Positions 25,801 to 36,317 of a DNA stretch of 64,000 nt are shown in pieces. The notes beneath the pieces were generated by a model that was not told the origin of the DNA, made no database searches, and saw only the letters and a program-made list of their open reading frames with translations. Positions within the stretch are counted from its first letter, which is position 1. Every line of letters starts with the position of its first letter. The DNA lies in assembly GCA_964036195.1 (NCBI GenBank), contig OZ038450.1, forward strand, positions 19,745,208 through 19,809,207. Reading direction: 5' to 3'. A program made the translations under genes and the position numbers. Origin of the DNA: Sphaerolaimus hirsutus (Eukaryota; Nematoda; Chromadorea; Monhysterida; Sphaerolaimidae).

Positions 25801-28800
25801 AGTTTCCTAAAAGCCAGTCAAAATAGGTATGAAATGTCTATGTAACTGACATCGATGTCTATCGTTACTATGCTTGTCGCCCAGCATCCCTCTAAGAATT
25901 TCCAGTCTCAAGAATGTGGAAAGTTACAAAATCCAACTTGAATCATTGCCACTTGCAATTTCGCAAAATTGACAAATTCACCCAAATGAGGGGGCAGTTC
26001 CAAAAAACCTTCACTTTCAAATCATCCTGAACCAACCCAACCGTGAATCCCAACCCAGAATCGAAGTGCCAGCGGTAAAAGCGACCTGCGACGCCAAAAC
26101 GGGCATGATAGCGTCCATCCGCATGAAGAACAAGTTCTCGGGCGCCCTGTACGTGGTCGGCCACGAGCACACCAAGGGCTGCTCGCAGGCGTACAGACTG
26201 GACACCTTCTCGCAGTCCGCTTCCGTTAGGGCTCAGAATGTGCCCACTGAAGACAAGGGCAGGCTGCCAAAGATTATCCTGGCTAAGAACACGTGCGGCA
26301 ACAATTTGAAGAGATTGGTGAGTGAGGTTTGGCTGGAATTTGTGAATTTTTTGAAACTTTGTTTTGTGGTGAATTGAGAGAAACCGATTTTGTGGGCACC
26401 TTGACAATCCCACCGTTAAATAATAAGGCCGTTTCTACCTATTCTGGCATTGAATAGATCCGTTCAAACACACCATTCAATGTTCTCAATCAAATAACTA
26501 CCGTATTTCTCTGAATAGAAAGGCTTCTCTAATAGAATGTAAAAAGTTAATGAAAAAAATAGAAGGACGCCATTCTATTAGAAAGAATACCCATGTCAAT
26601 CAAAAATCCCTGGCTACAATTCTTCCAAACCTCAACCAAATCTCAACCACTCGCAGCCGTCGGGCAAGTGGGGCTACCGCGTCAAAGTGGGCGTGAAGTT
26701 CCACGATCTGGTGATGACTGCAGCCGACCAGGCAGTCTGGGTGGAGTGCGAATTGGGACCGACTGAACAGGCTGCCGTGTCCATACAGGGTGGCCCGCAG
26801 AATGTGAGTGTTCTTTGGGTGATAGATTACGGGGCAGTCACGAGGCCTGTAATGTGTAAAGTCAAGTGTCAAATGTCAGTCAAAACAAAAAAGAAAAGAT
26901 TTGATTACTGAACCTTGCATCTGTATAACAATTGACGCTTTGCCTAACATTTTCCATGGCAAGTTTGTCATGATGTTTGACACTTGACCTGACCCTTTAC
27001 AGGGCTTGGGACTGCCACCTTAAAAGATTTCCTATAACTCTACATTTCCAAATACTTCAACACCGCCCAAAACACAGAATGCCCTGGGTCTAGCCACCCT
27101 GAAGAAGCCTGACGACGTGACCTGCGGATACAGGGTGATCCCCAACGAGTACAACAGTGTGTCCAACTGCCAGCTGCTCGACGCGCAGGTGGGCAAGATG
27201 GTCGCCCACCGATGGGACTGCGACATCACTGGTGAGCGGAGAATGTCTGGTTTTAAAACGATTTATTAAAGCAGCACTACTAGTGATGTAAAAGCGCCAA
27301 AGAAGAACGAGCCATAGCGCTTGGCTCTATTTTGCTGTGGCGCCATGCTCATGCACTGGCGTGCCCATGAAATGGCGTCATGGTTAGTGATGGAAAAAGC
27401 GCCAGGACTTTGGCGCTAAGCGCCATGGCGCTTTTCCGAACCCGGGCGCCAAGCGCCATTGGCGCCAGAGCAAAATAGCGCCAAGCGCCAGTAGGGCCAT
27501 GGCGCTTTTTCCTTTGGCGCCAGCGCCATGGCGCTTTTCCATCACTAGTCATGGTATGTACATGGCATCACTTTTTCATAGCGCCTGGAACAAAATAGCA
27601 GGCGCAGGCGCTCGGTACTAGCGACGAAGCAAAAAGCGGCATGGTGCTTCTGGCGCTTGGCGCCATTAGCGCTTGGCGCTTTTTACATCACTAAGCAGCA
27701 CCAAACTGGGACTAGGGTTTGGAAATTTAGAAATTTTGCGGTTGGGATATCGGGTTTCGGGTCGAAAAAGTGTCGGTCCGGTTCGGGTCCGGCCCCAATT
27801 CCACTGGGGAGACGTTTTTCGGACCGATTCCCTGACTATAGTCAATGACTATGGACAAAATTAAAAACTTCACACAGGACCACTGCGTTTTCTGGTGCAC
27901 GATTGCATTGCCATCAGCGACGTGCCCGGCTCGGAACCTATTCACATGATTGACTCCGATGGGTGAGTAAAATTGACCTTTTTGGCCTGTGGACACAATT
28001 ATTTTTACTAAGTCTTTCGGCCAGCCTGATTCATTGTATCGGAATTTACAACTCACCTAATGTATTCAATTCAGCTTATAGGCGGTGTAGTTCGCCATAA
28101 AAATAATTCCAATCGATTAACTTCGACCATTAAACATTGTTATCTCTTGAACATTAATCAGTACACTAAAATCCTTATTTATATGCCCAAAAATCCCACA
28201 AAATCACAGCTGCGAAGTGGACAAATACATCATCCAAACGCCAGTTTACAACAGTGCCTATCCATCACGAGTACAGCAACGTGCCTACATGTTCAAATTT
28301 CCGATGGGAGAGTCGGTCAGATTCAAGTGTCTCATTTCTGTGTGTGACACTGAAAGGGCAGACCTGTGCAAATATGACCTGGTAAGTGGAGGAACAGACT
28401 TTATGGTTATGAGAAAAATTGGGTGATTAAAAGAAGTGATAACAAATTTTATACTCGGAAGACATCACACTTAGTATGGAAACCCACCATAACCCATCTG
28501 AATAATGAACCAAAAATTATGCAGTTTTTCATCATAATATTTCGTTTTTACAATAGAATACCGTAATCAATAACGAAATTTATCACGAGATTTTATTCAT
28601 TAAATTATGGTAGGATTCTGCGCAAAGTATTTGCTCTACTCAAAATACACATTGTAAATATTGTACCCACTAGAACTCCCATCACACTTTAATCCCCCCG
28701 CAGCAACAGAACGAAGACCAACCACGCGCATGCGTCAACAAAGATAAAAATACATTCCCAGTGGTTCGGAAGCAAAACTTCCCAATAGATTATGAAGAGC

Positions 28801-28928
28801 CAGAATTGAGAACCAACTATCATGCAACAATTGCTGTGGAATCGAGAAGGATCAATGTCTATGACAAGAGATCTATGACAGAGAATGAGGAAAGCCCTTA
28901 TAAGAGCTATTGCACTAGTTTGCTGTAG
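16877..28928 (+). CDS. Cuticlin-like protein with two vWA domains and a ZP domain (CUT-6-type), 5' end incomplete
   Basis: Fourteen exons fit with GT/AG junctions and continuous phase: 16877-17072, 17567-17729, 18944-19094, 20022-20196, 20838-21084, 21326-21501, 21713-21870, 24659-24810, 26059-26317, 26657-26803, 27078-27231, 27878-27962, 28210-28381, 28704-28928 (stop TAG), about 819 residues. Exon 1 has a hydrophobic stretch (FVSITFALCVFV), probably a signal peptide, but no in-frame ATG, so a start exon is missing. vWA1 has metal-site residues D82-S84-S86, T154, D185; vWA2 has D280-S282-S284, T352, D389. Residues about 476-745 form a Cys-rich ZP domain. The last exon shows no transmembrane tail. 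Known of the family: nematode cuticlins are secreted and polymerise through ZP domains into cuticle or alae, and CUT-6 combines vWA and ZP. Role here is inferred. Introns are packed with mobile elements. Orthology to CUT-6 is not tested. Confidence 0.85.
17155..17255. mobile_element. TACCG-clan fragment with ATAGAACGG units
   Basis: Contains CTCCAATAGAACGGCA repeats and ends ATTAGAAGAAATAAGGTA, as in the fuller copies at 33159-33417 and 51015-51110. It lies in intron 1. Confidence 0.7.
17739..18170. repeat. Foldback element in intron 2
   Basis: Arms of about 160 bp are near-identical inverted copies starting TAAAGCCGGAATTACAGCTC; the left arm begins 10 bp after the exon-2 donor. The arms contain CGTCAAACG and ACGTC units. 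Confidence 0.85.
18491..18824. repeat. Long near-perfect palindrome in intron 2
   Basis: Left arm starts ACACCTCTGATCACCCACAC and the right arm is its inverted copy. The central part (about 18591-18735) looks perfect by eye, with a centre at GGGCCGTTTACTCGGCCC (18650-18667). It ends 120 bp before exon 3. In RNA it could form a hairpin of more than 150 bp. Confidence 0.88.
19432..19937. mobile_element. GGCGCC-arm hAT-like element, TSD GTTGTGGT, intron 3
   Basis: Ends TAGTGATGGAAAAGCGCC and GCGTTTTCCATCACTA. Almost all of the element is GGCGCC / GCGCCATGGCGC arrays with AAAGGAAAAA spacers. TSD GTTGTGGT at 19424-19431 and 19938-19945. It ends 84 bp before exon 4. The long Ala/Pro/Trp open frames here on both strands are array by-products. 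Confidence 0.92.
20520..20760. repeat. GAGATTTT-array region in intron 4
   Basis: Repeated TTTTGAGATTTT / AAATCTCA units in both orientations, as in the arms of the hAT-like families, but without clear ends. Confidence 0.55.
21111..21275. mobile_element. TACCG-clan fragment in intron 5
   Basis: C-rich units (TAAACCCCCCCC, GAGGGGTAATTCGAGTAAATACAGTA) without a complete left end. Confidence 0.6.
22034..22669. mobile_element. TACCG-clan element interrupted by a GAAGCGTGTG-array element
   Basis: Left end TACCGTATTTCCTCGAAA at 22034, then C-rich arm and the family core GTACATCATGTATGCAAT. Into that core an element with CAGCAAAAAATGG ends (22161-22539) is inserted, made of GAAGCGTGTGG / CTTCACGCG arrays; flanks TGCAATCA and TGAATGTA match only in part as a TSD. 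The right end of the outer element is lost at the foldback next door. Confidence 0.7.
22674..24152. repeat. 1.5-kb foldback element in intron 7
   Basis: Outer arms TTGTAAACACCTTCCCGATC and its complement at 24152. The inner arms are long inverted copies sharing CAAGTCCGGCC, AAATTTTCTTATGAAGGCAT and CCTAAAACTG blocks; the centre is near 23400. No coding capacity. Confidence 0.85.
24190..24350. mobile_element. TACCG-clan fragment
   Basis: CCTCGAATAAGCCCCCC repeats and an end reading TTTCGAGGTAATAAGGTA. Confidence 0.65.
24403..24575. mobile_element. CACACTAGTT-type MITE, TSD ATT
   Basis: Ends GTCCCTACACACTAGTTGAC and AACTAGAATTGGCC flanked by ATT. It lies 83 bp before exon 8. Confidence 0.7.
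24947..25782. mobile_element. AAATAAAAT-arm hAT-like element, TSD GTTTTGAG, intron 8
   Basis: Ends CATGGTTGGTTTTAGTACAA and GAGATTTTGCCAACCCTG. Arms are TTTTATTTTA arrays and TTTACAAAAATT units; the core includes GACCCTCAGGAGG and a G-rich GGGTGGGGGGAGGG. TSD GTTTTGAG at 24939-24946 and 25783-25790. Core relatives lie at 46243, 54724, 41580 and 53010. Confidence 0.92.
26500..26590. mobile_element. TACCG-clan fragment with AATAGAA units, intron 9
   Basis: Begins TACCGTATTTCTCTGAATAG and has an inverted tail CTATTAGAAAGAATACC. Confidence 0.65.
26830..27020. mobile_element. TTTACAGGG-type MITE, intron 10
   Basis: GGGGCAGTCACGAGGCCTGT at the left pairs with ACAGGGCTTGGGACTGCCAC at the right. 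The interior has GTCAAATGTCA and GCTTTGCCTAACATTTT units. The same family appears at about 5290, 5940, 42290 and 54256. Confidence 0.65.
27281..27693. mobile_element. GGCGCC-arm hAT-like element carrying a nested element, intron 11
   Basis: Ends TAGTGATGTAAAAGCGCC and GCGCTTTTTACATCACTA. AGCAGCAC occurs at 27270-27277 and 27694-27701, with three extra bases at the left, so the TSD is likely but not exact. A second element of the same family sits inside (27385-27547). Confidence 0.82.
27385..27547. mobile_element. Nested GGCGCC-arm element, TSD GTCATGGT
   Basis: A 163-bp element with ends TAGTGATGGAAAAAGCGCC and GGCGCTTTTCCATCACTA and a perfect TSD (27377-27384, 27548-27555) inside another copy of its family. 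The shortest clear member. Confidence 0.92.
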
Positions 28929-29742
28929 ATGCCATTTTTTAATTGCTATAAAAGTTTTGTAATTATTTTTACAAATTGTTTTGTTGGTTGTGCATGCAAC
29001 TTTGTTCTGCAGTAAGAAAACTGACTGATAAAAAGTAAGGTGTCCAGCCAAACGCCCCTGATGTTATTGACTGCTTTTGTGGATTCACAACTGAATTTTC
29101 ATCATGCATTTTTGTGTAAAAAAAAAAATTGTGTAAAAAATCTAGTTCGTGAGTCCACAAAGTGCTATTATTCTACTATTATAATTATTCTACTACTACG
29201 ATGGGGTATTTTTCCATTTTTGTGATAAATAGTCTTGATTTTGCAGCAAAAATGTTCACTAATTGCCTTCAATAGGGCACATGCAGCAAACTATCACAAC
29301 GGGTTCCTCAATATTGTTTGAAAAAGCCATTGGGCAATTTTGTATTTTGTTCAAGTTTTTTTCACATTCACTTCACACTGCAGGGGATTTCGTTACGCAT
29401 GCACAAGCACAAGAATATTTGCCATTGAGTTGCTTAGCAAAGTGATGATGCTTACCCATTGATAGACTGTTTGAGCAAAATCTGCATTGCTTCTTGTGAA
29501 TGCATTATGTTTCGTGTGCCCCTCGCAGAATTTAAGTACTTTCGGCTGGACAAGTACAGTAACAAAATTTACTAACAGATTTCAAGTACAAATAAACGTT
29601 TTCCAACACAAAAATGTTAGAGGTTACAAAATACAATACGAAGACAAATAGATGATGGTTACGATACCAGCGCTCAATACACAAACACGAACAACACATT
29701 CATGTACAAATCACATTCACAACCTAAACAAATGACCTTTTT
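28929..29742. other. 3' flank of the cuticlin-like gene and start of the tandem unit
   Basis: No AATAAA was seen in the first 200 bp after the stop. From about 29590 the sequence matches 43.2 kb. No gene. Confidence 0.45.
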
Positions 29743-30027
29743 GGTGGCCCACACACTAGTTGACACAGCGACAGATTGTTTGTGTGTCAACTGAACAGAG
29801 CTAGAAATAGTAGCAGCGTGACGCGCACATGGTGTTACATTTTCCCATTTAGTGCGCCAAACTGATCAAATGTTTGATGTAGGTTACTTGCCGAAACCTT
29901 TTGACACATTTGTTTTGTGGAAATTATGTAAAAATACGTCCATGTGTCAACTGCACGCACATGCATGATGCTTTTTCAATTGACACAAGGAAATTTTTCC
30001 TCTATGTCAGCTAGTGTGTGGCGCCCC
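29743..30027. mobile_element. CACACTAGTT-type MITE inserted only in unit 1
   Basis: Ends GGTGGCCCACACACTAGTTG and CTAGTGTGTGGCGCCCC, TSD TTT. Unit 2 (43915-43935) has the uninterrupted CCTTTTTCTCC, an empty site. Confidence 0.78.
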
Positions 30028-30525
30028 TTTCTCCCAATGCGTGGCATTTCCCAACAACAAACATGAGAGTCGTGCAGTCCACTGCCCACGGGCGCTTTCA
30101 TTGCATGATTTAATAGCACAGGTACCAGATTTGGACACCGCAGCTCACCGTGGAATGGAGCGAACCATTTCAGTACAGTTGCATTCTGTTCTATGTTGCC
30201 AATGTGGGTTCTATTGCCACCTGTTTTTGGACAAACGTTGATTGACACAGAAGGTAAAAAATATTATGCAAATACATAAAGACACATAACTACCATATTT
30301 ACCTGAATAATTCCCCCTGTTAGACGAGTGAGTAAGACATGATTCACCCACTTGAATTATCCCCCCCCCCCTTCAATGATGAAAGAATGATAATAATTCT
30401 TTAAAAAATAATGAAGCCAGACAAAGCAAACGAGCTGTTTCTGGTTACATTCATCGAATGCAAATGCATCACATCCGGTGTACAGAGATGCAATTGGTAT
30501 GAGCACTACAAATGAAGACAGGACA

Positions 30526-30947
30526 TACCGTATTTCCTCGAAATACCCCCCGGGGGTGATTGTTTCATAGTGCTCCCGAGAGGGGGGGGGGGTTAAACGA
30601 GGGGGGGGGTATTTCGAGGGGAGGGTCATTGTTTCGCCAGAAATTTTTTGAAACCCTAGTACAAAATCGTTGTTTGTGATGTACGTTGGGGTGGAAAAAT
30701 GCATCAATAACTGACATGTATGGACTCCCGTAGACTAATATTAGTACGTAGATGGTATAAACACTGTTCTAACGTGATTCCGACATTGTTTAAACGTGTG
30801 TTCTGCACTACGCAGAACACTAACTGCAGTATTTGTCATGTACGTTCTCTTTACACTCAATCTGGGGGGGGGGTATTTCGAGGGGGGGGGGGGTGATTGT
30901 TTCATAGTGGTCTCGAGAGGGGGGGGGGTATTTCGAGGAAATACGGT
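30526..30947. mobile_element. TACCGTATTT-clan element
   Basis: Ends TACCGTATTTCCTCGAAATA and TATTTCGAGGAAATACGGTA, G-rich arms, and a core with GTGTGTTCTGCACTACGCAG. Confidence 0.85.
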
Positions 30948-31798
30948 ACATGTATTTTGTAGTGTGTTAGACAAATGCTTGAAAATTTTGAAGAAATAAT
31001 AGTTCCCACACTTGAATAATCCCCCCTTGAGTAGTTCCCTTCAAAACGGTGTGATCAAAAAATATTACCCAGGAAAATTATTTGACTAAATATGATATTG
31101 AGATTTTGCAGATTCAGGCGAAATATCAAACTGAACGTGCCATTGAAAAATAATGACACAGCTAACAGATAATAATGTCAAATCGTTTTGGCTGATGATC
31201 TCAAGCACAAAAGGAAGAAATCATATTATTATTATCATATTATTATAATCCAACCGGTATACAAACCCAACAAACCGACAATCTCAACAAGTGGGTTCCA
31301 ATCCAAATATTTACCCAATCCATAAGCATAGATCTCTGCCCCATAGACTTCCCTATGCATGCGGGCAGACTTCTCATAGCTGACATCTTCTGGTGTCATT
31401 CTGCCATCTGACAGCAGCATTAGAATGCGTTTGGCATTCTTACGGGCACCCTGGTGTGATAGCATTCAGACTAAGACCAATTTTCGGAATTGTGCCAGAA
31501 AAATGATATTTTTAGCATTTTGCCAGGTGCAATTTTCATCAAAAACAACATTTTGGTGTAATTAGGTTTTCCGTTCTGCACTGCTCTAAGGGCTTTTCAC
31601 ACGGTTTTTGGAGTTTTTAACCATCGTTTTGCAATGAAAATTTGAAATTGAACCATGTCATGATCAGCTTTGTTTGTATGAGAAACATCACAGTTCATAG
31701 ATGATGTAATAATGTATTTACACCAGATCAAAATCTTTTCGTTCTCGATGGTTGCCTGGGGAATTTGTTCTGTGTGTGCAGCCTCGTTAATGAGTAAT

Positions 31799-33095
31799 GG
31801 CCCTGCGCACACTAGTTTACTGGCGTTTTCAGTTTACCAGAGGTAAACTGAATTAATCCAGTTTACTTTTTTGTTTCATGGATTGTATGAGTGGGTGGAG
31901 CTTAGGCCGCCATCTTTATTTTTTCAAGTTTGCCAAAGCAGTGATTTTACCCTGTAAACATGAATTTTTACTTTCTTAAATTGTGTAAGAACAGAGCATT
32001 GTTCATGTAATTTTTTTTCATGTAAGTATTGAATTATTGATCGTTCCCCTCATGTGGCGAGCTTCTCTCTTGTCAGTGTACATTTGTATTTGCACTTGAA
32101 GGACATCATCAAGCTGACTCAATTTGGGTCAGAAGATGCAGATATAAACAAAATTATTAAATCATTGTTCCACTATGCCTAATATTCATATAGTTTATTT
32201 CTCACTTTATAAGTTTCTCACCTTAATTTTGTTACAAACATATTATATGTCTTCCTTTTTTAAGTTTACTATATGTATGAATTTTTACATGTATTCCTTT
32301 TTTATGTTTACTATAATTATGTATGAATTTTTACATTTTTCTGCATTGCCACAATTTATGACAAAAAATGTAAAAAAAAATTTAAAATTTTTTTTGAAAA
32401 TGTTTTAGGGCTTGTACAGACCACCATTAAAAAGGCGATTTTTTTATGCACATGTCAGTGATAAAATGACTCAAGTCTGACCTACGAGTGACAAATAAAG
32501 TTACTTTTTCATCGGTGGGGGTTGCTGTTAAACTGAGTCAAAAAGCGACATTTTGCGACATTTTTGATGACGTTCGCGATGATTTATGACCATTTGATTC
32601 AAAGTAACACAGTAAAAGTAAACTGGCGACGTGTTTGGCAGGGTTACAGTAGCTTCATAAATGTCGCCAGTTTGCCTGTGTGTTTACCAGCTTACTGTAA
32701 AAGTGAAAAAATAACAACTTTATGAGCAGAATGCTAAGTAACAGTCATTTTAAGCACCAAAATAAAACGTAAATGCTAAAACAATCACAAATTTCTTGAC
32801 TCAGATGAAATTCAAAAAACGTAGTTTACATCTTATGTGCGACACTTTCTGCGTCGCCAGCGACGCGTTGCCAAAAATTGCATTCAGTTTGCCCATTACG
32901 TTTCACACAAAAAATAATCTGGTGACCCGTCGCATTTCTGTGACTTGCTGAAACTACTAACCCCAGAAAGTGAAACACAAAAATAAACTAATGTTGACAC
33001 GTCGATCAGAAAGGTAAACTGGCACGCGACGCGTTGCTTTTTAGTTTACATTTTTGCTTGACATGCTGCATTGGTAAACTAGTGTGTACATGCCC
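31799..33095. mobile_element. 1.3-kb CACACTAGTT-type element, TSD AAT
   Basis: Ends GGCCCTGCGCACACTAGTTT and GTAAACTAGTGTGTACATGCCC-like, TSD AAT at 31796-31798 and 33096-33098. The interior is rich in CAGTTTAC / GTAAACTGG units and GTCGC. No transposase frame. It lies in an intron of the unit 1 vWA fragment. Confidence 0.82.
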
Positions 33096-33158
33096 AATAA
33101 AACAAACAATCCTGACAACAACAAAAACGCAATCTTTTTAATGTGCATGATCTAGGTA

Positions 33159-33417
33159 TACCGTATTTCGTCTAATAGAAGAGCGCCGTTCTATTTTTTT
33201 CGTCAAACTTTTTTACCTGCCGTTCTATTGGAGGTGCCGTTCTATTGGAGGTGCCGTTTTATTTTTACCAAATTTTTCACACACTTTCATCTGAACATTG
33301 TTTTATTTTTAATGGTGCTTGAGCAACATTTGTATATTTGAATAGGCCAAAACCTGTCGTTCTATTAGAGATGCCGTTCTATTGGAGGTATGCCGTTCTA
33401 TTAAAAGAAATACGGTA
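33159..33417. mobile_element. TACCG-clan element with CCGTTCTATT units
   Basis: Ends TACCGTATTTCGTCTAATAG and CTATTAAAAGAAATACGGTA; interior of GCCGTTCTATTGGAGGT repeats. Related pieces at 17155, 35002 and 51015. Confidence 0.85.
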
Positions 33418-33560
33418 ATCTATAAAGTCATGAGCGATCGAGGCATCGCACCTAATTAATTTCCATCCTCAAAAATCGTTGAAACATCGATATTTTTGTT
33501 GTCACAGTCCAACAATACCGTGTGAAAGCCCGCTAAAACTTATTTAGGTATCAATGCCCA

Positions 33561-33828
33561 TAAGTGATGTAAAAGCGCCATGGCGCTCTTGGCTCTTGTC
33601 GCTATTTTGCTGTGCCGCCATTGACGCTTGGCGCCATGCCTATGGAAAGCGCCATTGCGCTTTTGACTCCTGGGGCTATTTTTGACCGGTGCCATGAACA
33701 AAATGCCTGGCGCTGGAGCCTGACGCCATTTTGCTCTGGCGCCATTGGCGCTTGGCGCTGGTGGTCGGAAAAGCGCCATGGCGCTTGTGGCGCTTGGCGC
33801 CAAAGTTCTGGCGCTTTTCATATCACTA
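33561..33828. mobile_element. GGCGCC-arm hAT-like element, only in unit 1
   Basis: Ends TAAGTGATGTAAAAGCGCC and GGCGCTTTTCATATCACTA. AATGCCC stands on both sides, and unit 2 (46900-46917) reads ATCAATGCCCCTTCACC without the element: a natural empty site. Confidence 0.9.
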
Positions 33829-34018
33829 ATGCCCCTTCACCTTGCCAGGATCGCTCCAAAATGTCTCGGCAAACTTCAATGCACTGGCCGTTCTCGTAAC
33901 ACCATTTACTGGGCGCACTGAGTTGACAGCAGAGATGACGTCACTTTTGGTTGTGTACACATTAAATGAAAACTCCTCAACTGCCCTGCCGCTGCGCAGG
34001 TAATATTTATATTAGAGG

Positions 34019-34492
34019 TATACTGTATTTCCTCCAAACACCCTCCTTGAATTAGCCCCCCCCCTTCGAAATACCGCCAGGTGTTTTCACGCTGAGGAAA
34101 AAGAATAGACCCCCCCTCGAAATACCCCCAGTCTGGAATAAGGTACATCATCTATGTAATGATCATGAAGTATTAATTGATGTCAATTTGCATCGCAGCT
34201 ACACATAGACTAGTATTTATGGGTAGCTATCTATTTATCTAGGGAGCGTATTCGCTTGGTCTGGCTTCATCGATTGTTTTTCTAAAGACGTGCAGTCTTT
34301 TTTAGTCCATTCGTGGGGGAATTATTCAAGGGGCGGGGGGATTATTTTTTTCCTCACGTGTCTAACAGGGGGATTATTCGTGGGGGGATTATTCAAGGGG
34401 CGGGGGATTATTTTTTCCTCACGTGTCTAACAGGGGGAATTATTCGAGGGGGGGATTATTCAAAGGGTGGAATTATTCAAGCAAATACGGTA
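34019..34492. mobile_element. TACCG-clan element(s) in unit 1
   Basis: Starts TACTGTATTTCCTCC and ends TCAAGCAAATACGGTA. The right half uses GGGGGATTATTC / TCCTCACGTGTCTAACAGG units, so two family members may be fused. Unit 2 lacks it near 47100. Confidence 0.7.
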
Positions 34493-35001
34493 TTTAGTTT
34501 ATCAAAATAGCGTCTATAAAATAGCGAGACATGGGATGTTAAAGGCACCGGAAAAATGGCACCGCACCGGACCGGCACCTATGCCAGTCCTTAGAACGAG
34601 CGCCTGGCACATTGAGACCGGCAAAACAATGGCAGCGCACCGCATCGTACAAGTGAAATTGCGGCCTCGCACGCAAAATACCCTTCCTTTTTGAATAGCT
34701 ACCAAATACATTTATTCTACATAAATATCTGATTGACCCGTGAAATTAAAAAAATAGTGCAAGAATCAAGTGCACGTCCTCCCTAGCAAACCTGTAATGT
34801 ACAAAAGCAACTCTGGTGGCATCTGGCGTGATGGCCAGTGTGTCGATGATGTCGGTCACCATGCGCAGCTGCTCGCTCCACTTCTCCGCCAGCGAACCCG
34901 ACCCGTCAACCAGAAATAAAAGATCCAATGGGGCACCCATCAATTTGCAGTTGCCTGTTGAGTGGTTGGCAACTGGACAAGTGCGATAGGGGAATTTTTT
35001 T

Positions 35002-35590
35002 ACCGTATTTCTTCTAATAGAGTAGCGCCGTTATATCTTTTTCGTCAACTTTTTTACCTGCCGTTCTATTGGAGGCTGCCGTTCTCTATTTTTTTCACCA
35101 ATTTTTCAAATTCAATTGTTTCATTTCAAAATTTAGCTTTTTTTAATGAAGCTTGATCAATATTTTAATATCAGAGTATCAACTTCAGATTTAACACCTA
35201 TTTGAATGCTTTGCATGTTATCACCATCCATTTCTGATTCATTTTTGTGTTTTGGCACACTCAACGATGGCAAAAACACACGTATTAAATACGGAAACTC
35301 ATTGAGTTTCTGTGTTTTTGTTTAAGCCCCGCGCAGCTTTTGTTCTCGGATGTGAGTTTCTCAGTCACCCTGTACAAGAACGAATCCTAACTCTGACTTT
35401 TTGTGGGCTGATATCTCCAACTCTGGTATCCAAGTTTAATGATGAAATAAGTATCCAAAAATAATGGTGTCCGCATCTCGGGGGAGTTATTCAAGGGGGG
35501 GGGGTATTTTTTACTCACCTCGCCAACAGGGGGGAGTTATTCAAGGGGGGAGTTATTCGAGGGGGGGTCTTATTCGAGGTTTTGCGGTAG
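35002..35590. mobile_element. Cluster of TACCG-clan and GAAACTC fragments
   Basis: 35002-35095 is a left part with CCGTTCTATTGGAGG units. 35264-35325 is a CAACGATGGCAAAAACAC end of the GAAACTC family. 35480-35590 is a G-rich TACCG right arm (TTATTCGAGGTTTTGCGGTA). Confidence 0.65.
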
Positions 35591-35597
35591 TCCCCGA

Positions 35598-35747
35598 CAC
35601 GGTTGGTTGTATAAAAATTATTTGTATACAAATTGTATAAAAATTGTATTTTATTTTAATTTTATTCTTGTTTCATTTTATTTTATTTTATTTTATTCTT
35701 CAATTTTCCATTTCATTTTTATTTTTTATGAGATTTTGCCAACCGTG
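35598..35747. mobile_element. Minimal AAATAAAAT-arm hAT-like element
   Basis: 150 bp with ends CACGGTTGGTTGTATAAAA and GAGATTTTGCCAACCGTG and only TTTTATTTTA arrays between. The flanks GTCCCCGA and GTCACCGA match in 7 of 8 bases. Confidence 0.8.
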
Positions 35748-35887
35748 GTCACCGAACAGAACCCAAATGTACAATTATTACAGTAAAATTACAATTATTA
35801 CAGTACAAAGTTGGGACGGTCGTCCCAGGTCGATGAATTGACTCTGGGACTTGGTTGAAGCTCCAGACAGAACTACCTATTCAACAT

Positions 35888-36317
35888 ACCGTATTTCTTC
35901 GAAATACCCCCCCCCCTCAAAATGGCCACCATGAATTTATAAACCCCCCTCGAAATACCCCCCTCCCCCCAAATTTAGTGTATAGATAGAGAACGTAAAT
36001 GACAAAACCTACGGTTTGTGATCCGGGCAATGCAGAACACACGTAAATATAAACAATGACTGTTTTATATAAGAATAGTGTTTTAACCATCTACATACTT
36101 ACCGTATTTGCTTGAATAATGCACCTGGGGGATAATTACTTCATCAGACTTTTTGAGGGGGATTATTCAAGGGGGGGGGTTATTATTTCGTCAAAGTTTT
36201 CAAGCATGTTTCGATCGATTCATTTTGCAAAATAGTCTTATTAGCAAGATAACATGATATTTTTGTTCAAATTGCACACAACAAATTTAAAAAATGCCTT
36301 AAATTCATATTCAACAG
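35888..36317. mobile_element. TACCG-clan element pair
   Basis: TACCGTATTTCTTCGAAATA at 35888 with core AATGCAGAACACACGT, and a second left end TACCGTATTTGCTTGAATAA at 36102 followed by G-rich units. Confidence 0.7.

Larger units (their letters stand above)
26059..28928 (+). other. ZP domain and C-terminal tail (exons 9-14)
   Basis: The ZP region starts at IEVPAVKATCDAKTGMIASI and contains the typical NKFSGALYV, CGYRV, RWDCDIT and HDCIAISD segments. The C-terminal ZP subdomain has FKFPMGESVRFKCLISVCD. I count about 14 cysteines over exons 9-14. The tail after it is hydrophilic and ends KSYCTSLL. Many ZP proteins end in a membrane anchor after a furin-type site; none is visible here, so the protein may be secreted directly or the anchor may be lost. 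Confidence 0.87.
30126..34954 (-). pseudogene. Partial cuticlin-like paralogue, vWA1 exons only (unit 1 copy)
   Basis: Four exons match exons 2-5 of the complete gene in order, phase and length: 34792-34954 (163 nt), 33841-33991 (151), 31276-31450 (175) and a 95-nt exon 30126-30220 ending CPNL before a GTACCTG donor. All frames are open and the metal-site residues DGSGS, T (VTRTASAL) and D (LLSDGRM) are kept. vWA2, ZP, signal peptide and start exon are missing. The donor after the 175-nt exon is weak (GTTTGT). Exon 2 lies just downstream of a mobile element (35002 on). I call it a gene fragment, but intact frames leave open a short vWA-only product or recent origin. Confidence 0.7.

Noticed and set aside
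29976-30248. A 90-codon minus frame (and its twin at 43907-44188) as a separate small gene
   Set aside because: Its first part is the fifth exon of the vWA fragment (GNRTHIGNIEQNATVLKWF); the remainder is probably intron read-through kept because the duplication is young.
31799-33095. Possible autonomous transposon
   Set aside because: The 1.3-kb element has no frame longer than about 80 codons and no transposase motif.
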